DNA of 64,000 bases from Lachnospiraceae bacterium UBA7050 (GCA_002493905.1 DLAJ01000027.1:1-64000), one strand, 5' to 3'. Positions 25,175 through 34,282 are shown, counted from the first letter of the stretch. Program-made: numbers and translations. The notes: generated by a model from the letters alone, not told the origin.

Positions 25175-26095
25175 ATGAGCAAGAGTTTTGACGATTTATT
25201 ATCCAAAGTATCAAGCTGCAGTAAAAAACGTCTGTCCGTTGCTGTTGCGCAGGATTTAGCGGTTTTGGAGGCAGTCAAGGCTGCAAAGGAGCGTGGTATC
25301 GCAGACGCGATCCTTGTCGGAGATGAAGCAAAGATCCGCGAAATCGGTACTTCCCTCGGCATGAATATGGATGATTATGAGATCATTCACGAGCCGGATA
25401 CCGTCGCCGCTTCCCTGATGGCAGTCAAACAGGTACATGAAGGTCGCGCGGATATGTACATGAAGGGGCTGCTCGACACGAAAACCTTCTTAAAGAGCGT
25501 TCTTGATAAAGAAGTCGGTCTCCGCACCGGTCAGTCGCTTTCCCATGTATGCGTATTTGAGATCCCCGGCATTCCGCGGCTGTTATTCTTTACCGATGTG
25601 GCGTTTATTCCGTATCCGACGCTGGAAGATAAAAAAGTCATTATTAAACTAGCGGTGGAAGTCGCAAATGCCTGCGGTATCGACTGCCCGAAGGTTGCAC
25701 CGCTTGCCGCCGTAGAGCTTGTCAATCCGAAAATGCCCACCACGGTGGAGGCTGCGGAGCTTACCCGCTTAAATGATGAGGGAGAAATTACCGGCTGCAT
25801 CATTGACGGTCCGCTTTCCTTTGATATTGCCATTGACATCAATGCTGCCATCGAAAAGAACGCGCAGAACCGCAAAGTCGCAGGCGATGCCGATATTCTT
25901 CTTTTCCCCGATATTCATGCGGGCAACCTTGTTTATAAATCATTAGTACATCTTGTTCCCGGCATCAAGAACGGCAATATCCTGACCGGAACAAAAGCTC
26001 CCGTCATTCTGACATCCCGCTCCGACACCTGCGAGACAAAAGTGAATTCCATCGCGCTCGCGGCAGTTATGGCGGAAAAAATGATGCAAAAATAA
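25175..26095 (+). CDS. ptb: phosphate butyryltransferase
   Basis: This 306-residue protein belongs to the phosphate acetyl/butyryl transferase family and, being followed by a butyrate kinase, is best called Ptb: it converts butyryl-CoA and phosphate to butyryl phosphate. Typical segments include VAVAQDLAVLEAVKAAKERGI near the N-terminus, MYMKGLLDTKTFLKSVL, and the C-terminal DIHAGNLVYKSLVHL..GIKNGNILTGTKAPVILTSRSD. I chose ATG 25175 (MSKSFDDLL), ten bases after GAGAGG, over in-frame upstream ATGs. The CoA substrate comes from the operon at 45889-52146. Confidence 0.93.
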   Translation: MSKSFDDLLSKVSSCSKKRLSVAVAQDLAVLEAVKAAKERGIADAILVGDEAKIREIGTSLGMNMDDYEIIHEPDTVAASLMAVKQVHEGRADMYMKGLLDTKTFLKSVLDKEVGLRTGQSLSHVCVFEIPGIPRLLFFTDVAFIPYPTLEDKKVIIKLAVEVANACGIDCPKVAPLAAVELVNPKMPTTVEAAELTRLNDEGEITGCIIDGPLSFDIAIDINAAIEKNAQNRKVAGDADILLFPDIHAGNLVYKSLVHLVPGIKNGNILTGTKAPVILTSRSDTCETKVNSIALAAVMAEKMMQK

Positions 26096-26201
26096 TTTTG
26101 CTAAAGCAAAACTATTTCGAAGAATTCATAAAGTGAATGCTTCCCGCGTTCATAAATGTTAAAACAACCCAAACATAATAAAAGAAAGGAAAGGTATTTT
26201 C

Positions 26202-27266
26202 ATGGCAGTTACAAGTTTGATCATCAATCCCGGCTCCACATCTACCAAGATCGGCGTATTTGAGGATGAGACGCTTCTTTTTGACGAGACGCTGCGCCAT
26301 TCCACCGAAGAGATCGCACAGTACGCCTCCATCATCGACCAGAAGGATTTCCGCAAGAACATTATTACGAAATTTCTCGCAGATAAGGGATTTGACATGA
26401 AATCGCTGCAGGTCGTCGTCGGACGCGGCGGTTTGTTAAAGCCGATTCCAAGCGGCACTTACACCGTCACCGATAAGCTTTTAGCGGACTTAAAAATCGG
26501 TGTTCAGGGGCAGCATGCCGGCAACCTCGGCGGTATCTTAGCGCGCGAGATCGGAGATTCACTCGGCATCCCTTCCTACATCGTCGATCCGATCGTCGTA
26601 GACGAACTGATGCCGGAAGCAAGAATTTCCGGATGCCCGGATCTTCCCAGAACAAGTATTTTCCACGCATTAAATCAGAAAGCGGTCGCAAAACGCTATG
26701 CAAAAGAGATCGGAAAGCCGTATGATACGTTGAACCTGATCGTTGTACATATGGGCGGCGGCGTATCGGTCGGCGCGCATAAAAACGGCAGGGTCATCGA
26801 CGTGTTTAACGCGCTTGACGGAGACGGCGCGTTTTCACCCGAGCGTTCCGGTGCGGTTCCTGTCGGCGCTTTGGTAAAGCTCTGCTACAGCGGGCTTTCA
26901 GAAAAAGAAGTTTATAAGAAATTAGTTGGAAACGGCGGCTTTAACGCCTACCTTGGCACAAATGATATGCGTGACGTTGACAAGCTCTGCGATAACGGCG
27001 ACGAGAATGCTTCTTTAATCCGCGACGCGTTCTGCCTGCAGATTTCTAAAAATATCGGCGCTATGTCTGCGGTTCTTGAAGGAAAAGTGGACCAGATCGT
27101 CGTAACGGGCGGTATCGCATACGATCACTATGTTGTGGACAGCCTTAAGGCACATGCTTCCTTCATTGCGCCGTTTACGGTTTACCCCGGCGAGGATGAA
27201 CTCTTAGCGCTCGCACAGGGCGGACTTCGCGTCATGACCGGCGAAGAAAAGGCGATGGAATACTAA
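26202..27266 (+). CDS. buk: butyrate kinase
   Basis: This 354-residue ASKHA-fold kinase makes butyrate and ATP from butyryl phosphate. Motifs are the N-terminal phosphate loop LIINPGSTSTKIGVF, the central VVHMGGGVSVGAHKNGRVID, and FSPERSGAVP..LVKLCYSG, as in Buk; length is normal. Start follows AAAGAAAGGAAAGG. A short A/T-rich hairpin region separates it from ptb by about 105 bp, and a strong terminator (27335-27376) ends the operon. Branched-chain substrates are also possible for the family. Confidence 0.95.
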   Translation: MAVTSLIINPGSTSTKIGVFEDETLLFDETLRHSTEEIAQYASIIDQKDFRKNIITKFLADKGFDMKSLQVVVGRGGLLKPIPSGTYTVTDKLLADLKIGVQGQHAGNLGGILAREIGDSLGIPSYIVDPIVVDELMPEARISGCPDLPRTSIFHALNQKAVAKRYAKEIGKPYDTLNLIVVHMGGGVSVGAHKNGRVIDVFNALDGDGAFSPERSGAVPVGALVKLCYSGLSEKEVYKKLVGNGGFNAYLGTNDMRDVDKLCDNGDENASLIRDAFCLQISKNIGAMSAVLEGKVDQIVVTGGIAYDHYVVDSLKAHASFIAPFTVYPGEDELLALAQGGLRVMTGEEKAMEY

Positions 27267-27334
27267 AGCAGGAATTGTTAGAGGAAATCTCACAAAAAAT
27301 AGTTCCTGAACGAAAAACTGAATTGAAAACGAAA

Positions 27335-27376
27335 TAAAAAAAGGCTGCATGAAGCAAATCCATGCAGCCTTTTTTA
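27335..27376. terminator. strong terminator after buk
   Basis: AAAAAAAGGCTGCATG (27336-27351) pairs with CATGCAGCCTTTTTT (27361-27375); T run on both strands. It also serves the convergent GNAT gene. Confidence 0.92.
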
Positions 27377-27412
27377 TGAAGCGATCTGTCTTTCATCATT
27401 GCCAAATCTAAT

Positions 27413-27907
27413 TCATAACCGTTTCTCCATCAGATAGAATCTGCCTTTTCTCCAATCGGCAGTCCCTGTTTTTTGATAGCCGCCCTTCTGATATAATGCT
27501 AACGAAAACGGATTTTCACTGTAAACGTCAAGCCGGAGCGCTCCGACGCCCTCTTCCTTTAAGGTTTTCTCGATCATATGAAGCGTACTTTTCGCTATGC
27601 CCTGATTCTGATAATCGGGATGCACGCAGATTCTGTGCAGAATACGGTATTCACAATCCTGATACTTCCATGCCCCGTTCTGGTACTGCTCATCGCACTC
27701 GCTGTTAATCGTATAAACCACAGCAATCACATCTTCCGCTATACCGACCCAGCACTGCCCTTTTCTGATGTCACACGCAAAGTCCTCTTTTCGCGGATAT
27801 TGCTCATCCCACTGATCGATATGCATATCTTCCATTTTTATGATTGCTTTTTCAATTAACAGACAAATATCGTCAAGGTCTTTTTCTTCTGCCTGTCTGT
27901 ATGTCAT
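27413..27907 (-). CDS. GNAT family N-acetyltransferase
   Basis: This 164-residue GNAT protein has the acetyl-CoA loop VHPDYQNQGIAKSTLHMIE (about residue 98-116) and the C-terminal SENPFSLALYQKGGYQKTGTADWRKGRFYLMEK. Its acceptor is unknown. ATG 27907 follows ACAGGTGGGTACA; an in-frame GTG lies three codons upstream. It is convergent with buk and shares the terminator at 27335-27376. Confidence 0.88.
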   Translation of the reverse strand: MTYRQAEEKDLDDICLLIEKAIIKMEDMHIDQWDEQYPRKEDFACDIRKGQCWVGIAEDVIAVVYTINSECDEQYQNGAWKYQDCEYRILHRICVHPDYQNQGIAKSTLHMIEKTLKEEGVGALRLDVYSENPFSLALYQKGGYQKTGTADWRKGRFYLMEKRL

Positions 27908-27967
27908 TGTACCCACCTGTCCGTTATTGGATATTTGCGTAAGCCAAAGCCGGTGATATACCCGTAA

Positions 27968-28102
27968 TCATTCATCCTGCTGCCTTAATAACTGCGTCAT
28001 TTTATCAACCATTTCATTCATTGCACCAGCCTGTGTTGCAACTTCCGTTGTATCGCTGGCATTGCTTTCTGTCATGGCATTCATGGAATTGTTTGTTTTC
28101 AT
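27968..28102 (-). CDS. possible 44-codon small protein or gene remnant
   Basis: The minus-strand frame from ATG 28102 encodes a short acidic, Thr/Met/Gln-rich peptide ending KMTQLLRQQDE. Upstream in another frame (about 28080-28180), a run QITITMNQDIAESIKNENKQ looks coding, so the 27908-28244 gap may hold a frameshifted remnant of one gene. There is no strong ribosome-binding site. I do not recognise it and list it only because the stretch otherwise holds nothing. Confidence 0.25.
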   Translation of the reverse strand: MKTNNSMNAMTESNASDTTEVATQAGAMNEMVDKMTQLLRQQDE

Positions 28103-28244
28103 TTTTAATGCTTTCAGCAATGTCCTGATTCATCGTAATTGTAATCTGCCTTCTCTTAAATATCCATCTTTATCAAAATAAGACCTTACGATGGGTATGG
28201 CAGTCACAACCTTAAATAAGTATATCATTTTTGCACTTTTTTCG

Positions 28245-29522
28245 TCAATTTTTCAGCGACGTAATCGGCACAACAAATACGCCGTCCGGACGCACGTATG
28301 CCGCATTTGCCAAACCACAGAGGGCACAAAGCACACACGGGGGTCTGCCATTGGGTTCTTCTTCTATCTGCTGTTTGATTTTCAATAAATTTGCAGCGGC
28401 ACTGTCAATCTGATTTGCACCCAGCTTAATCTCAAACGCACACCAGTTTCCGTCCGGAAGTTCCACAACCGCGTCAATTTCCTGATTCTTATAATCCTGA
28501 TAATGATATAGATTCGCTCCGAAAGATTCTGCATAGATACGCAGATCACGTTCACAGAGCGCTTCAAAAAGAAAACCAAGCGTTTCAAGATCATTCAGTA
28601 ATCCCGCAGGCGTCGCCTTCAGCAACGCGCAGGCAAGCGAAGGATCTGCAAAATGCCGCTTTTCCGCCTGTTTCACGCGCACTGACGAGCGAATCCCTGC
28701 TGAAAACGGCGGCTGATTGTCTGTAATGAACAGCCGCTTAAAAATATCCAGATAAGCAGAGACTGTATTGGAATCCACATCCTCATCATCCACGGCTTTT
28801 ATATCCTTCATCAACGTTTTGTTGGACACTGTCGTACTCTCATTTCGGGCTAATGAACACAATAACAGACGCATTTTGAACGTATCACGCCGGATACCAT
28901 CCATGCGGAACACATCATCATCAATGACAGCGTTCAGATATTCCCTCGGTAGTAACGCCGCCTGCTCTAAAGACAGCCCCAGACTGCCCGGCCAGCCGCC
29001 GCGAATGATCAGTTCAATCAGCTTTGTAAGCCCGACCTCACCTGTCATAACCGGTTCCATATTGCCGCCGCACAAATCCCTCAATGAAATCCTGCCGCTG
29101 GAATCTCCTGATTCATAAAGCGACATTGGACGCATTCTAAGTTTGGCAATGCGCCCCGCTCCACTGTGAAGAACTCCCTTGTGATTAGGAGTCGCCGAAC
29201 CGGTCAGAATAAACTGTCCTTTCTGCGGTATTTCATCCACTTTGAATCGCACAGCATCCCATATCGGAGGCACCTCCTGCCATTCATCGATCAGGCGCGG
29301 CTTATCGCCGTCCAGAACAAGCGCCGGAGACATCTCTGCCAACTGTCGGTTTTGGAAATTTCCCGCCGGATCGCCGAGGTAAAATTCACTGTTACAATGA
29401 TAGGAAGATGTCCATGTCTTTCCGCACCATTTGGGGCCTTCGATGCAGAGCGCCCCAAAGGCCGAGAGGTATTCCTCTACTTTCTGATCAATGACGCGCG
29501 GTTTATAATCTGAACGTTTCAT
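28245..29522 (-). CDS. DUF4143-type AAA ATPase
   Basis: This 425-residue protein has an N-terminal AAA ATPase with Walker A CIEGPKWCGKTWTS (about residues 26-39) and Walker B PRLIDEWQEVP, then the sensor segment FILTGSATP, a winged-helix-like middle, and a C-terminal DUF4143 domain with QEIDAVVELPDGNWCAFEIKLG, whose D..EIK pattern resembles a PD-(D/E)XK nuclease core. The family is widespread and its role unclear. ATG 29522 follows GGAGGATCAT. It stands alone between GNAT and nagB. Confidence 0.88.
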   Translation of the reverse strand: MKRSDYKPRVIDQKVEEYLSAFGALCIEGPKWCGKTWTSSYHCNSEFYLGDPAGNFQNRQLAEMSPALVLDGDKPRLIDEWQEVPPIWDAVRFKVDEIPQKGQFILTGSATPNHKGVLHSGAGRIAKLRMRPMSLYESGDSSGRISLRDLCGGNMEPVMTGEVGLTKLIELIIRGGWPGSLGLSLEQAALLPREYLNAVIDDDVFRMDGIRRDTFKMRLLLCSLARNESTTVSNKTLMKDIKAVDDEDVDSNTVSAYLDIFKRLFITDNQPPFSAGIRSSVRVKQAEKRHFADPSLACALLKATPAGLLNDLETLGFLFEALCERDLRIYAESFGANLYHYQDYKNQEIDAVVELPDGNWCAFEIKLGANQIDSAAANLLKIKQQIEEEPNGRPPCVLCALCGLANAAYVRPDGVFVVPITSLKN

Positions 29523-29651
29523 ATGATCCTCCATTACCCGTTTGATCTTATCATACGCCATTCAGTCATTTTTTACAATCCGATTCAGTCATATTTCTTA
29601 TATTTATTCAGTTATATTTTTATGCTGTCATTCCGCCCTTCCAAATCCCTA

Positions 29652-30395
29652 TCATGCCTGATGGCACTCCGCCTTCGAAAGCGCCGCCTCATCCGCCACG
29701 ATCGTGACATCGTTATGAAGCTGCAGCACAGACGCCTGCACGCCCGGCGTGATCGCGCCGAAAAACGCGGTTTTTAAGATGTCTGCCTTATCCTCGCCGC
29801 TCACCACGACCAGAATTTTTTTTGCCTGCATGATCGTCTTGATTCCCATTGTATACGCCTGCCGCGGTACGTCCTTAATCGACGCAAAAAAACGCTGGTT
29901 CGCCTTCATGGTGGATTCGGTCAGGTTCACGCAATGCGTCTGCGCTTCAAACGCCATACCCGGCTCATTAAAACCGATATGCCCGTTATGCCCCAGACCG
30001 AGAAGCTGTAGATCAATTCCCCCGACACTGGCAATAATGCGGTTATAATCATTGCACGCCTTTTCGCTGTCCGGTTCCATGCCGTCAGGCAGAAACGTCC
30101 GCTCCGGGTCAATATTCACTTTAGAAAACAGCTTTTCCCTCATAAAATAATAATAGCTCTGCTCATGCTCTTTGGGAATACCTTTGTACTCATCCAGATT
30201 GACTGTCGTTACGGTGGAAAAATCAAGGTCCCCCTTGCGGTACCACTCCACAAGCTGTTCGTATGCGCCAATCGGCGTTGAACCCGTCGCAAGTCCCAGC
30301 ACACAGTTCGGCTTCATAATAATCTGTGCTGATATGATATTTGCCGCCTTGCGGCTCATGTCTTTATAATCTTTCGCCCTGATAATTTTCATCAT
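29652..30395 (-). CDS. nagB: glucosamine-6-phosphate deaminase
   Basis: This 247-residue enzyme converts glucosamine 6-phosphate to fructose 6-phosphate and ammonia. Motifs are LGLATGSTPIGAYEQL (about residue 35), NLDEYKGI, LLGLGHNGHIGFNEPG with the catalytic His/Glu, and a normal length for the short monomer type. The start is ATGATG at 30395/30392 after GGAGGATT. It is the last gene of the GH4-kinase-ROK-nagB cluster; nagA is not present in the window. Confidence 0.96.
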   Translation of the reverse strand: MMKIIRAKDYKDMSRKAANIISAQIIMKPNCVLGLATGSTPIGAYEQLVEWYRKGDLDFSTVTTVNLDEYKGIPKEHEQSYYYFMREKLFSKVNIDPERTFLPDGMEPDSEKACNDYNRIIASVGGIDLQLLGLGHNGHIGFNEPGMAFEAQTHCVNLTESTMKANQRFFASIKDVPRQAYTMGIKTIMQAKKILVVVSGEDKADILKTAFFGAITPGVQASVLQLHNDVTIVADEAALSKAECHQA

Positions 30396-30455
30396 AATCC
30401 TCCATTCTCCGGATGCTGGCAGAAATTCTGACTATTGCATCTCCTGCACCGGGCT

Positions 30456-30503
30456 TTCTTATCACCCTTCTTATCACCATTTTTGTCACCATTTTTGTCA
30501 CCC
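30456..30503. repeat. four tandem 12-bp repeats before nagB
   Basis: Four in-register 12-bp units (TTCTTATCACCC, TTCTTATCACCA, TTTTTGTCACCA, TTTTTGTCACCC) lie between the ROK gene and nagB. On the minus strand one frame across them reads as a Gly-Asp-Lys-Asn/Lys repeat and continues to a TGA that overlaps the nagB ATG, so the repeat may be a relic of coding sequence. Confidence 0.7.
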
Positions 30504-30560
30504 TTCTTCTGACTGCTTTCGCAGTCTGCGAAGCTTTCCTTCCTCCGAAACAGAAACCAT

Positions 30561-31691
30561 CTAAACCACCTGTATGTGCCTGCTTAACAGCTCCCGTCCC
30601 TGCCTGCATAATCCGTTGAAATAGTCTTTTTGATAATCGGCGATTACCTGAAACCGCGGCAGCACCGTCTCCGGCAGATATGCCCGGCACCCTTCAGATA
30701 TCTCTACGGCGGCCTTTTTCGTCACTTCTCCGCCAAACAGAATCTCCTCCGGATTCAGCACGCAGATCAGGTTCACCGCCGCCGCTGTCAGAATGGCAAT
30801 CCGCTGAGCGTGGTCTGCAGCGTTTCTCATATGTCCCTCCACGCTGACTTCACTGTATGCCGTTTCTGGGCTGATCTTTGTTTTTTGCTCCCCTCTGCCT
30901 GCCCTGCTGCCCGCCGCTTTCGTCACTTCCGCCGCTTTTTCCGCCGTTCCGAGCATCATGCTTCCGACCTCTCCTGCAAAGCTGCGAAAACCAGAATACA
31001 GCCTGCCGTCTATGACAATTCCCGCACCCATTCCGGCACCCTCCGCATGCAGATAAACAAAATTCCTCCGCTGTTCTTCTTCACGTTCTGCACAGTCCGG
31101 CAGATACCCCGCTGCAATTGCATTCATATCATTCATGACGCAGACCAGAACCGGAAATCTGCTTTCCAATTCATTTTTCAATGCGAAATGCTCCCATTCC
31201 GGTATCATCGGAATCGAAAACACCTCGCCTTCCGCCGACACGGACCCCGGCACTCCGACGCAGACAGCACGGATTTCCGGTCTTTTTTCAACCAGCAGAC
31301 GCAGCAGCGAAAAAAGCTCCTCCGTACAAGACACACCTTCTGAGCGCATTCTTAGCTCATGCAGTTCCGAATGGAGATTGAGGTCCGTCACAACCGCCTC
31401 TATCCGATCCTGCCTGATTACAATCGCGGCAAGTGCGGCGCGCTTGGCATTTAACGCAAAGACCTCCGCCCGCCTGCCGCCCGTTGACTCCGCAATTCCA
31501 AGGCTCAAAACAGTCTGATCTTTTACGAGCTCCCCAATCAGCAGATTCACGGTCGGCTGGCTTAAGTTCGTGAGCGCCGCAAGCTCCACGCGCGTCGCCT
31601 GCCCCTTTTTTTGAAGCGCGTCCATAATCAGACCAATATTCAATTCCTTCAATAATGCCGGTTTTCCGGTCCGCTCCTTACTCTGCGACAT
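30561..31691 (-). CDS. ROK family (NagC/XylR-type) transcriptional repressor
   Basis: This 376-residue protein has an N-terminal winged helix (about 15-75, with TRVELAALTNLSQPTVNLLIGEL as the HTH) and a ROK sugar-binding domain with VCVGVPGSV, VMNDMNAIAAGYL and GAGMGAGIVIDGRLYSGFRSFAGEVG. The metal-binding Cys cluster typical of many ROK proteins is not evident (there is a Gly/Lys-rich insert near residue 255-275). Its start overlaps the end of the kinase gene by 14 bp, so the two are translationally coupled. The palindrome at 34258-34282 in the GH4 promoter region is a likely operator; an amino-sugar or beta-glucoside derivative is the likely effector. Confidence 0.88.
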   Translation of the reverse strand: MSQSKERTGKPALLKELNIGLIMDALQKKGQATRVELAALTNLSQPTVNLLIGELVKDQTVLSLGIAESTGGRRAEVFALNAKRAALAAIVIRQDRIEAVVTDLNLHSELHELRMRSEGVSCTEELFSLLRLLVEKRPEIRAVCVGVPGSVSAEGEVFSIPMIPEWEHFALKNELESRFPVLVCVMNDMNAIAAGYLPDCAEREEEQRRNFVYLHAEGAGMGAGIVIDGRLYSGFRSFAGEVGSMMLGTAEKAAEVTKAAGSRAGRGEQKTKISPETAYSEVSVEGHMRNAADHAQRIAILTAAAVNLICVLNPEEILFGGEVTKKAAVEISEGCRAYLPETVLPRFQVIADYQKDYFNGLCRQGRELLSRHIQVV

Positions 31692-32748
31692 CCGTGCATT
31701 CCCCCGTTTTCGCGCTCTTCATCTTATCAAGCGCAAGCTGTACCGCACCCACAACCGGCTGTTCCTTAAGAATAACCGGATATGCGAGCGGAGCCGCCTC
31801 ATGTACCCGCTCCATATATGCATCAATCAGCAGCGGCTCTCCTGTCTGAAACAGGCTGCCGATCAGCACTACGGGAACACGCTCCCCAGTCATACCAAGC
31901 TTCCTGATGACAGCCGCCGCATAATATCCCTCTTCCCTGCCCATATTGGACAGCAGCTCTGCCGCAACCTGATCCCCGCGCCTCGCCGCCTCAAAAACAA
32001 CGATCGGAAGCTTGTAACGCGCACGCTCATCGGGCCCGTCATTTTTGATCTTATTGCAAACCTCATCCATGGTCTTTACGCCAAAGACAGGCGGAACCAG
32101 CTCTTCAAGCAGCGACTTCTCATAGGTCCCCTCATCAGACCGGAACGCGTAATGAAGTGCCTGTTTGTATAAATCGCCGCCTCCCCCGTAATTTCCGGTT
32201 ATATAGTAAAGGTTTCTGAGCGTCACTCGTTCTCCTTTGCGGTTCATGCCGGCATGCCCCGCTCCTGTCCCGCAGATGGATACCACGCCGGCCATCGCTG
32301 TTTCACCGACTGCTTCCGCCTCATTGCCATTTCCCGCCGTATTTCCGTTTTCAGCTGTATTACCGCCTTCTTCCGCATTGCCGTTCTCCGCCGCACATTT
32401 TTTGCTTTCACCACCTAGCGCCGCGCGCATCCCAATCCACGAATCATGGAGGACTTCATAGGGCACACCACACAACACCTCTCCCACTGCGGGAATCAAC
32501 AGTGCAAAATCGTCTTCCTCATCCGCGCCGGACATGCCGAGAACCGCATAAGAAATATCCGAAAGCGAAAGACCCGCCTCATCCAGTGCGTGCATAACAG
32601 CAAGCCGCAGATGCGTCTTTGTCTGTTCAATCCCGTAAATCTGATGCTGGGAAGCGCCTGCTTCCCCAATTCCCATGACGTGCTCCTCTTCGTCACAAAT
32701 CATGCAGCGTGTCTTCGTACCGCCTGCGTCAACTCCCATCACATACAT
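31678..32748 (-). CDS. BadF/BadG/BcrA-type kinase, likely N-acetylglucosamine kinase
   Basis: This 356-residue ASKHA-fold protein starts YVMGVDAGGTKTRCMICDEE (phosphate-1 loop), followed by YAVLGMSGADEEDD and GVVSICGTGAGHAGMNRKGE, and GNYGGGGDLYKQALHYAFR. This matches the N-acetylglucosamine-kinase branch of the BadF family, and neighbours NagB and GH4 support a sugar substrate. Between about residues 112 and 150 there is an insertion made of near-repeats of AENGN, which is unusual. ATG 32748 follows GGAGGGGACGAAA. Its 3' end overlaps the ROK gene by 14 bp. Confidence 0.85.
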   Translation of the reverse strand: MYVMGVDAGGTKTRCMICDEEEHVMGIGEAGASQHQIYGIEQTKTHLRLAVMHALDEAGLSLSDISYAVLGMSGADEEDDFALLIPAVGEVLCGVPYEVLHDSWIGMRAALGGESKKCAAENGNAEEGGNTAENGNTAGNGNEAEAVGETAMAGVVSICGTGAGHAGMNRKGERVTLRNLYYITGNYGGGGDLYKQALHYAFRSDEGTYEKSLLEELVPPVFGVKTMDEVCNKIKNDGPDERARYKLPIVVFEAARRGDQVAAELLSNMGREEGYYAAAVIRKLGMTGERVPVVLIGSLFQTGEPLLIDAYMERVHEAAPLAYPVILKEQPVVGAVQLALDKMKSAKTGECTDVAE

Positions 32749-32851
32749 TTTCGTCCCCTCCATTTCACAGTCACCGCCATGCCTGATAAGACCGTCTTTA
32801 CTGCCAGCAAAAACCGCTATAAGCAGTCCGCGTTTTTTCTCCCTTGCTTTC

Positions 32852-34153
32852 TCATTTGAAAAAAGCAGGAAGATACGCTTTGTGCGCCTCCATCATCTCT
32901 TCCATCATCGCTCGTGCTTCCGGCATATCATGCACAAGCGGATGGTGCATGAGCGCTAGCAGCGCCTTATTTCTGTCGCCCTCAACCGCCGCCTGCACAG
33001 TCAGGCTCTCATACGCCTTGACCTGTTCCATTAACCCTAAAAAGATCGGCGGAAGCTTCCCTTCTGTCAGTGCAAGCGGCACTGCCCCGTCTTTTCCAAT
33101 TACGCAGTTCGTCTCAATTACGGCGTCGTCCGCAAGCTGTGCGACCGTTCCCATGTTCGCGGTGTCAACGACCTGTACGTCCCGTCTGTCATGATAAATA
33201 CTGTCAATCAGATTGATCGCCGCCTCCGAATACCGTGCGCCGCCTCGCTTCGCAAGTGCCTCCGGCTTTTCTGCCAGATGCTCGTCCCGATAGCATTCAA
33301 ACAGACTTTTCTCCACTTTTTTCACCTGAACTGCACGAGGTCCTTCCATGCCGAGCGCCTCCTGCTTTTCGTGCTCTAAGGATGCTTTTTCAAAATAAAA
33401 ATACTGCATATACGGAGAAAGCATGCAGCCAAGCTCTCTTGCCATATCATCCATACCGTCATTTTTTTCGATATTCTTAACAACGCTCTCAGCATGATCC
33501 GCCAAAAGTGCCTCGCGGATTTTGTCATCCCCGTTGTAAAATGCCTGTGTCATCACACTTAAGTGATTGAGTCCAATGAAACGGCAGTCCAGTTGATCAG
33601 CGGGTAACGACAGCCGCTCCGCCGCGTCATGCCGCATATTGATCGGCACATTGCAAAGCCCGATGCACCGCGCCTTCGTATATTTCAACGCAGCCTCCGT
33701 CACAATACCCGCAGGGTTCGTGAAATTGATCAGCCACGCATCCGGACAGACTTCCTCCATATCCCTGCAAATATCCAGTATCACAGGAATCGTACGCAGC
33801 GCCTTAAAGAATCCGCCCGCTCCCGTTGTTTCCTGTCCGATCATGTCATATTTTAACGGAATCCTCTCATCTTTTTCGCGCGCAGTAAGACCGCCGACAC
33901 GAAGCTGCGTAATGACAAAAGACGCGCCCGAAAGTCCTTCCCTGCGGTCAAACGTATAACGGACTGATGCTCCATGTCCCGCCTTTTTCAACATGCGCTC
34001 CGCAAGCGCCGTATTGATACGCACCTTTTCCTCCCCCTGCGGCACATCGATCAACACAATCTCCGTCACAGGAAGAGAATCGCTATGCGTGATCACTCCT
34101 TCCACTAATTCCGGTGTATAACTGCTGCCCCCGCCGATCACAACAAGTTTCAT
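32852..34153 (-). CDS. glycoside hydrolase family 4, 6-phospho-beta-glucosidase type
   Basis: This 433-residue enzyme has the GH4 NAD-binding start MKLVVIGGGSSYTPELVEG, LRVGGL, INFTNPAGIVTEA, and the metal site IGLCNVP (Cys) with GLNHLS (His). GH4 enzymes cleave 6-phospho-glycosides by an NAD- and Mn-dependent redox mechanism in the cytoplasm. Length and motifs are nearest to the 6-phospho-beta-glucosidases; a chitobiose-phosphate role is possible given NagB and the GlcNAc-kinase-like neighbour. No PTS or other transporter is in the window to supply a phosphorylated disaccharide. ATG 34153 follows AAGGAGAATCAGT. Confidence 0.92.
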   Translation of the reverse strand: MKLVVIGGGSSYTPELVEGVITHSDSLPVTEIVLIDVPQGEEKVRINTALAERMLKKAGHGASVRYTFDRREGLSGASFVITQLRVGGLTAREKDERIPLKYDMIGQETTGAGGFFKALRTIPVILDICRDMEEVCPDAWLINFTNPAGIVTEAALKYTKARCIGLCNVPINMRHDAAERLSLPADQLDCRFIGLNHLSVMTQAFYNGDDKIREALLADHAESVVKNIEKNDGMDDMARELGCMLSPYMQYFYFEKASLEHEKQEALGMEGPRAVQVKKVEKSLFECYRDEHLAEKPEALAKRGGARYSEAAINLIDSIYHDRRDVQVVDTANMGTVAQLADDAVIETNCVIGKDGAVPLALTEGKLPPIFLGLMEQVKAYESLTVQAAVEGDRNKALLALMHHPLVHDMPEARAMMEEMMEAHKAYLPAFFK

Positions 34154-34257
34154 ACTGATTCTCCTTTCCGTGTCAATTCCTTGGGCGATTACCAAAAAAA
34201 ATTTTCGCAATTGCCTGTCAGTTTCTGCACAATCACAACATTTCATGCTGTTTTTTC

Positions 34258-34282
34258 ACTTATTTAACTTTATTAAATAAGT
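34258..34282. promoter_or_regulatory. palindromic ROK-type operator upstream of GH4 gene
   Basis: ACTTATTTA (34258-34266) and TAAATAAGT (34274-34282) are perfect inverted 9-mers with a 7-bp spacer. ROK repressors such as NagC and XylR bind A/T-rich palindromes of this shape. It lies about 105 bp upstream of the GH4 start, and the ROK gene is in the same cluster, so autoregulation is likely. Confidence 0.6.

Noticed and set aside
30364..30690. 108-codon minus-strand frame between ROK and nagB
   Set aside because: It overlaps the ROK gene end and the nagB start without a ribosome-binding site and is Arg/Lys-biased from the repeats.
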